DNA from: JBHENN01 sp046262015
GTDB taxonomy: Bacteria; Actinomycetota; CADDZG01; WHSQ01
Direction of reading: 5' to 3'
Assembly: GCA_046262015.1 (NCBI GenBank)
Contig: JBHENN010000120.1
Coordinates: forward strand, 1-9,294
DNA length: 9,294 nt
The notes under the pieces: model-generated
What the model saw: only the letters and a program-made list of their open reading frames with translations
The model's database searches: none
Told to the model about the DNA's origin: nothing
Shown here: positions 5,786-9,294 of the stretch, in pieces
Layout of the letters: each line of letters starts with the position of its first letter
Numbering within the stretch: position 1 is the first letter of the stretch
Made by a program: the position numbers and the translations under genes

Positions 5786-6210
5786 CGGGGGAGCTTCGGA
5801 TCCCCGCAGCGCTGGTCGAGGAGATGGTCGAGCATTGCCGCAGGGGCAGGCCAAACGAGGCGTGCGGCCTCCTAGCGGTGTCCGACGGAGAGATCGTTGC
5901 GCTGTACCGCATGACGAACGTTTCGGCGAGCCCGGTGCGCTACTCGCTCGACCCGCGCGAGCAGTTCGCGGTGTACGAGGAGCTCGACAAGAAGGGTTGG
6001 GATCTCGGCGGCGTCTTCCACTCCCACACCCGGACGGCAGCGTACCCTTCCCCGACCGATGTCCGGCTCGCCAGCGAGGACGTCCCCTACGTGATCGTGT
6101 CTCTGGCCGAGGAGCCCCCCGACATCCGCGCCTTCCGCATAGGCAAGGGGAGCTGGAGCGACGAACAGGGCCACATCGTCGAGGTCCCCGTGCGCGTCAC
6201 GGTTGACTAG
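5782..6210 (+). CDS. mec: JAMM metalloprotease Mec, CysO-cysteine peptidase
   Basis: Zinc peptidase of 142 residues (MPN+/JAMM, M67) that, in M. tuberculosis (Rv1334), releases cysteine from the C-terminus of CysO. The JAMM motif is complete: Glu26 (NEACGLL), His80 and His82 (FHSHTRTAAYP), Ser90 and Asp93 (SPTD), with the seven-residue spacing between His82 and Ser90. AYPSPTDVRLA matches the mycobacterial enzyme closely. The GTG start lies within the selD stop (GTGA), so it is translationally coupled to selD, and cysO follows after 28 bases. Given the C-terminal tail on CysO here, this enzyme may also trim that tail, which is an inference from other JAMM/ThiS pairs. Confidence 0.93.
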   Translation: MTGELRIPAALVEEMVEHCRRGRPNEACGLLAVSDGEIVALYRMTNVSASPVRYSLDPREQFAVYEELDKKGWDLGGVFHSHTRTAAYPSPTDVRLASEDVPYVIVSLAEEPPDIRAFRIGKGSWSDEQGHIVEVPVRVTVD

Positions 6211-6238
6211 CATGGGACGAGACCATCGAGGAGGCGAA

Positions 6239-6535
6239 GTGGCCATCCAGGTACGCATACCTACGGTTTTCCGCAAGTTCACCGACGGCCGGTCGGTGGT
6301 GGAGGCCGAGCCGGGCACCCTGCACGGGATCATCCAGCAGCTCGAGGCGCGCTACCCCGGGATGCAGGGCCAGCTGCTGACCGACGACGGAGGTCTGCAC
6401 CGCTTCGTCAACATCTACGTCAACGACGAGGACGCTCGTTACCTCGACAAGCTGGACACGCGGGTGTCCGACGGGGACACCGTCTCGCTGCTCCCGTCGG
6501 TGGCCGGAGGCGCCATCGCCGAGCGCGCCTCGTGA
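6239..6535 (+). CDS. cysO: CysO sulfur-carrier protein (ThiS/MoaD-like) with a C-terminal tail
   Basis: Ubiquitin-fold sulfur carrier of 98 residues. As a C-terminal thiocarboxylate it gives sulfur to CysM for cysteine synthesis. VRIPTVFRKFTDGR, LHRFVNIYVNDEDARYLDKLD and SDGDTVSLLPSVAGG closely follow M. tuberculosis CysO. The GTG start is chosen for GAGGAGG 4 bases upstream (6228-6234) and because the N-terminus then matches CysO; an in-frame ATG at 6212 would add nine residues. The oddity is at the end: the Gly-Gly that must be terminal is at 90-91, followed by AIAERAS before the stop, so a protease must expose Gly91 before activation. The stop overlaps the GTG of cysM (GTGA). A separate MoeZ/MoeB-type activating enzyme is needed and is not in the window. 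Confidence 0.9.
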   Translation: MAIQVRIPTVFRKFTDGRSVVEAEPGTLHGIIQQLEARYPGMQGQLLTDDGGLHRFVNIYVNDEDARYLDKLDTRVSDGDTVSLLPSVAGGAIAERAS

Positions 6536-7476
6536 GGTACAAGTCCATCCTCGATGCGATAGGCAACACGCCTCTGGTCGAGACCCCTAGGCTGTCCCCG
6601 TCCGAGAACGTGCGGTTGTGGGTGAAGCTCGAGGGTCAGAACCCCACCGGATCGATGAAGGATCGCATCGCCCTGGCGATGGTGGAGGCCGGCGAGGCGT
6701 CGGGAGAGCTGACCCGCGACAAGACGATCCTGGAGCCGACATCGGGGAACACGGGCATCGCGCTGGCCATGGTGGCAGGAACGCGCGGCTACCGGTTCAC
6801 CGCGGTGATGCCCGATAACGCGAGCAGCGAGCGCGTCCAGCTGCTGAAGGCGTTCGGCGCGGACATCATCTTCTCCGAAGGCGCCAAGGGGACGAACGGG
6901 TCGGTGGCCCTCGCTCAGCAGATCGTGGCGCGGGAACAGGGTTACTACATGCCCTTCCAGTACGGGAGCCAGGCGAACGTGGACGCGCACTACAACGGCA
7001 CCGCGCGCGAGATCCTCGAGGACCTTCCCGAGGTGAAGGCGTTCGTAGCCGGTCTCGGTACAGGTGGAGCGTTGATGGGCAACGGCAGGAGGCTCAAGGA
7101 GCACGACCCGTCCATCAAGATCGTCGCCGCTGAACCCGAGCTCGGAGAGCTGGTCTACGGGTTGCGGTCGCTCGAGGACGGTTACATCCCTCCGATCTTC
7201 GATCCCGAGATGCTGGACGGCAAGGTGAAGGTGAAGGCGCGCGAGTCGATCCTGTGGACCCGCGAGCTCCTTCTAAAGGAAGGCATCTTCGCGGGGATCT
7301 CCGCCGGAGCGGTCATCTGGGTCGCGCAGCGGGTCGCCGAGCGGCTCGCGGCGACGGGCGGGGGCGACGTGGTCTGCCTGCTTGCCGACGGCGGATGGAA
7401 GTACCTCTCGACCGAGGCCTGGACCCAGGACCTCGACACCGCCGAATCTCAGGTAGAAGAGACCCTATGGTGGTGA
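6532..7476 (+). CDS. cysM: CysO-dependent, O-phosphoserine-type cysteine synthase
   Basis: PLP enzyme of 314 residues, fold type II. It joins an aminoacrylate made from O-phosphoserine to the sulfur of CysO thiocarboxylate, giving CysO-cysteine that Mec then cleaves. Lys43 (PTGSMKDR) binds PLP; TSGNTG (70-75, Asn73) and GLGTGG (174-179) are the cofactor phosphate and substrate loops. Arg212 (VYGLRSLEDG) aligns with Arg220 of M. tuberculosis CysM, the residue that selects O-phosphoserine over O-acetylserine, and the ending LWW resembles the mycobacterial LWA. These features favour the CysO-using class over a general CysK. The GTG start overlaps the cysO stop. Its own end overlaps the murI start by 10 bases. 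Confidence 0.93.
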   Translation: MRYKSILDAIGNTPLVETPRLSPSENVRLWVKLEGQNPTGSMKDRIALAMVEAGEASGELTRDKTILEPTSGNTGIALAMVAGTRGYRFTAVMPDNASSERVQLLKAFGADIIFSEGAKGTNGSVALAQQIVAREQGYYMPFQYGSQANVDAHYNGTAREILEDLPEVKAFVAGLGTGGALMGNGRRLKEHDPSIKIVAAEPELGELVYGLRSLEDGYIPPIFDPEMLDGKVKVKARESILWTRELLLKEGIFAGISAGAVIWVAQRVAERLAATGGGDVVCLLADGGWKYLSTEAWTQDLDTAESQVEETLWW

Positions 7477-8306
7477 GCGAGAAGGCCGAGGCCCGGGCAC
7501 TCTCCGAGCGGCCGATCGGCATGTTCGACTCCGGTGTCGGGGGCCTGACCGTCGCGCGTGCGGTCATCGACCTCTTGCCTCACGAAGACCTGGTGTACGT
7601 CGGCGACACGGCGCGCTGTCCCTACGGGCCTCGGCCCGCCCAGGAGGTGCGCAAGTTCGCGCTCGAGATCATGGACTCGCTCGTGGAAGAGGACGTCAAG
7701 CTCCTCGTCATCGCATGCAACTCGGCCGCGTCGACGGTGCTGGAGGAGGCGATCGGCCGCTACGCGGTGCCGGTGGTGAGCGTCATCGAGCCGGGGGTCC
7801 GAGCCGCGCTGACCGCCACGCGCAACCGCCGCATCGGCGTTATCGGCACGGAGGCGACGATCCGGTCGAACGCCTATCCCGAAGCCTTCGTCGCAACGCG
7901 TGCCAACGTTGGGGTCTTCTCGCAAGCGTGTCCCAGCTTCGTCGAATTCGTCGAACGCGGCGACACGACCTCGGACGCCCTGATCGGCGCGGCGGAGGGC
8001 TATCTCGCGCCGCTCAAGCAGGAGGGCATCGACACCCTGGTCCTGGCATGCACGCACTATCCGCTGCTCACGGGCGTGATCCAGTACGTGATGGGGTCCG
8101 ACGTCGTGCTGATATCGAGCGCGGAGGCGACGGCCAACGAGGTCTACGTGAAGCTGCGGAGCGATGGTCTGCTGGGTGAGGGCCGGGATCCCGGGAAGCA
8201 TCGTTTCATCGCCTCGAGCGAGGGCGGCGTCTTCTCCGAGCTGGGCCGGCGTTTCCTCGGCCCCGAGTTCGTCGAGGTCGAGTACCGGCCGTGGGACCGA
8301 GCCTGA
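7467..8306 (+). CDS. murI: Glutamate racemase
   Basis: Cofactor-independent racemase of 279 residues that makes D-glutamate for peptidoglycan. The two-base mechanism residues are Cys84 (IACNSAAST) and Cys195 (LACTHYPLL). Supporting motifs are FDSGVGGLTV (20-29, Asp21), GDTARCPYG (46-54), VIEPGVRAA (106-114) and the late SSAEATANEVY. The ATG at 7467 is preferred; GTGs at 7470 and 7473 are also in frame, the last giving a GTGA overlap with the cysM stop. In M. tuberculosis a rhomboid gene (Rv1337) lies between cysM and murI, and here it is missing. Only 3 bases separate murI from the next gene, so the order is clearly one transcript. Confidence 0.96.
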   Translation: MVVSEKAEARALSERPIGMFDSGVGGLTVARAVIDLLPHEDLVYVGDTARCPYGPRPAQEVRKFALEIMDSLVEEDVKLLVIACNSAASTVLEEAIGRYAVPVVSVIEPGVRAALTATRNRRIGVIGTEATIRSNAYPEAFVATRANVGVFSQACPSFVEFVERGDTTSDALIGAAEGYLAPLKQEGIDTLVLACTHYPLLTGVIQYVMGSDVVLISSAEATANEVYVKLRSDGLLGEGRDPGKHRFIASSEGGVFSELGRRFLGPEFVEVEYRPWDRA

Positions 8307-8309
8307 TCC

Positions 8310-9044
8310 ATGGAGGTCACCGTGCTCGGCAGCGCCGCGATGTACGCCACGACCGAGCGTGCTTGTGCGGGCTATCTGGTTGAGCTCGGAACGTGCCGCC
8401 TGTGGGTGGATTGTGGAGCGGGCACGTGGCGCAACCTGCTGGCTCACACCGACTATCGGCGTCTGGGAGGGATCGTGCTCACTCATCGGCATCCCGATCA
8501 CGTCTCGGATGTCTTTCAGGCCTTCCACGCGCGCCAGTTCGGCGGCACCGACCCGATGGCCACGATCCCGGTGTGGGCCCCTCGAGAGACGATCGAGCGC
8601 GTGACCGGCTATTACCGAGAGCTCGATGAGGGTTTCGAGATGAACGCCGTCGCCGAAGGTGACTCGGTGGACGTCGCGGGAGCGAGGGTGTCATTCGTGA
8701 GGATGGCGCACCCTCCGGAGACGCTCGGGGTACGTATCGAGAACGAAGGCAAGGTCCTCGCGTACTCGGCCGACTCCGGTCCGGAAGCGGACTTCCCGGC
8801 GCTCGCGGGCGACGCCGATCTGTTCGTCTGCGAAGCGACGATGCAGGACAGCGACCCGCTGTGGGAAGGGCATCTGAGCGCGTCGCAAGCGGGGGCGATC
8901 GCGGCGCGCGTGGGCGCCTCCCGCCTGGTCCTCACTCACCTGCCCGCGGATCGCGATCTCGACGTGTCCCTGAAGGAGGCGCGGGCGACGTGCCCCGATG
9001 TGCCGGTCGAGCTTGCCCATGACGGCTTGAGGCTGGAGGTCTAG
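8310..9044 (+). CDS. Metallo-beta-lactamase-fold phosphodiesterase, Rv1339 type
   Basis: Cytoplasmic protein of 244 residues with the MBL fold. The zinc motif HRHPDH is at 59-64 (THxHxDH, preceded by LGGIVLT). Further likely ligands are His134 (RMAHPPETLG), Asp155 (YSADSG), and His210 (LVLTHLPA), while EGHLSASQAG (186-195) is the usual RNase Z/PDE-like segment. It sits between murI and rph exactly like Rv1339, which has been reported to hydrolyse cAMP as an atypical class II phosphodiesterase. Position and motifs support orthology, but RNase Z-like or other phosphodiesterase activity cannot be excluded. ATG 8310 follows the murI stop by 3 bases, with no clear ribosome binding site, so coupling is likely. 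Confidence 0.87.
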   Translation: MEVTVLGSAAMYATTERACAGYLVELGTCRLWVDCGAGTWRNLLAHTDYRRLGGIVLTHRHPDHVSDVFQAFHARQFGGTDPMATIPVWAPRETIERVTGYYRELDEGFEMNAVAEGDSVDVAGARVSFVRMAHPPETLGVRIENEGKVLAYSADSGPEADFPALAGDADLFVCEATMQDSDPLWEGHLSASQAGAIAARVGASRLVLTHLPADRDLDVSLKEARATCPDVPVELAHDGLRLEV

Positions 9045-9046
9045 GG

Positions 9047-9294
9047 ATGGGCGAACGGTTCGACGGTCGCGAGCCCGGTCAGCTCCGGCCGGTGCGGATG
9101 ACGCCGGGCTTCATGCCGTACGCGGAAGGGTCCTGCCTCGTGGAGATGGGCGACACGAAGGTCATCTGCACCGCGACGATCGAGAGCAGCGTCCCGCGCT
9201 GGATGCAGGGCCACGGCAAGGGGTGGGTGACCGCCGAGTACTCGATGCTGCCGCGGTCGAGCCCCCAGCGGGTCACGCGTGAGGTGGCTAAAGG
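9047..9294 (+). CDS. rph: RNase PH, 3' end outside window
   Basis: Phosphate-dependent 3'-to-5' exoribonuclease that trims tRNA 3' ends. Only the first 82 residues are in the window. They match RNase PH well: FDGREPGQLRPVRMTPGF, YAEGSCLVEMGDTKVICTATIE, VPRWMQGHGKGWVTAEYSMLPRSS and the start of REVAKG, in the same order and spacing as the E. coli enzyme. GGAGG stands 9 bases before the ATG, inside the last codons of the MBL gene, whose stop is 2 bases upstream. The gene closes the visible part of the selD-mec-cysO-cysM-murI-MBL operon; rdgB is the usual next gene in actinobacteria. Confidence 0.95.
   Translation, partial: MGERFDGREPGQLRPVRMTPGFMPYAEGSCLVEMGDTKVICTATIESSVPRWMQGHGKGWVTAEYSMLPRSSPQRVTREVAK

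Noticed and set aside
6203..6238. Earlier ATG starts for cysO at 6203 and 6212
   Set aside because: They lack the GAGGAGG spacing that GTG 6239 has, 6203 lies inside mec, and the extra residues do not match CysO N-termini.
7449..8528. 359-codon minus-strand open frame
   Set aside because: Antisense to murI and the MBL gene, which have intact catalytic motifs; no motif of its own.
1..9294. Phage, insertion-sequence, CRISPR or tRNA content
   Set aside because: No transposase, integrase, repeat-spacer array or tRNA-like cloverleaf was seen; genes are ordinary chromosomal ones.

Overview
The window is high-GC, gene-dense DNA with frequent GTG starts and 4-base start/stop overlaps. Its right half holds the gene order mec-cysO-cysM-murI-MBL phosphodiesterase-rph, which is the order I know from Actinomycetota (Rv1334-Rv1340 in Mycobacterium tuberculosis). 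I infer an actinobacterial genome, probably a deep-branching or uncultured lineage, because it also carries a selenocysteine-type selD, which the well-known mycobacteria and streptomycetes generally lack. The exact taxon cannot be read from the window.

Left part (1-2892): a secreted proteinase-K-like subtilase, cut by the left edge, ends at a strong hairpin. A ribbon-helix-helix antitoxin / MazF-type toxin pair follows. It has a -10-like box only 6 bases before the antitoxin ATG, so the mRNA may be leaderless. A nested hairpin then separates it from a cytoplasmic HExxH putative metallopeptidase.

Middle (2893-4753): a 52-residue single C2H2 zinc-finger protein lies on the minus strand, convergent with the metallopeptidase. 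It has a near-perfect Shine-Dalgarno and is easy to miss because it sits inside a long antisense shadow frame. Diverging from it is a two-gene envelope operon: a DUF2330-like exported, C-terminally anchored protein and a small exported blue-copper (cupredoxin) protein, overlapping by 4 bases.

Right part (4754-9294): one tightly packed operon. Its first gene is selD (selenide, water dikinase), whose reading frame contains an in-frame TGA at codon 15, exactly where the catalytic Cys/Sec of SelD belongs. Two back-to-back perfect hairpins follow the TGA, and the second has a GGUGC loop like a bacterial SECIS. Conventional gene calling would start the gene at 4832 and lose the active site. selD overlaps mec by 4 bases. 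Next come cysO (sulfur-carrier protein with an unusual 7-residue tail after its GG), cysM (O-phosphoserine-type cysteine synthase), murI, the Rv1339-like metallo-beta-lactamase-fold phosphodiesterase and the start of rph. selD activates selenium as selenophosphate, while mec/cysO/cysM make cysteine from protein-bound thiocarboxylate, so selenium and sulfur assimilation are translationally coupled here.

The best candidates for a second look are the SelD selenoprotein with its tandem hairpins, the selD-mec-cysO-cysM coupling, the CysO tail and the hidden zinc-finger gene. No tRNA, rRNA, CRISPR array or insertion sequence was seen, and no stretch over 300 bases lacks a gene.
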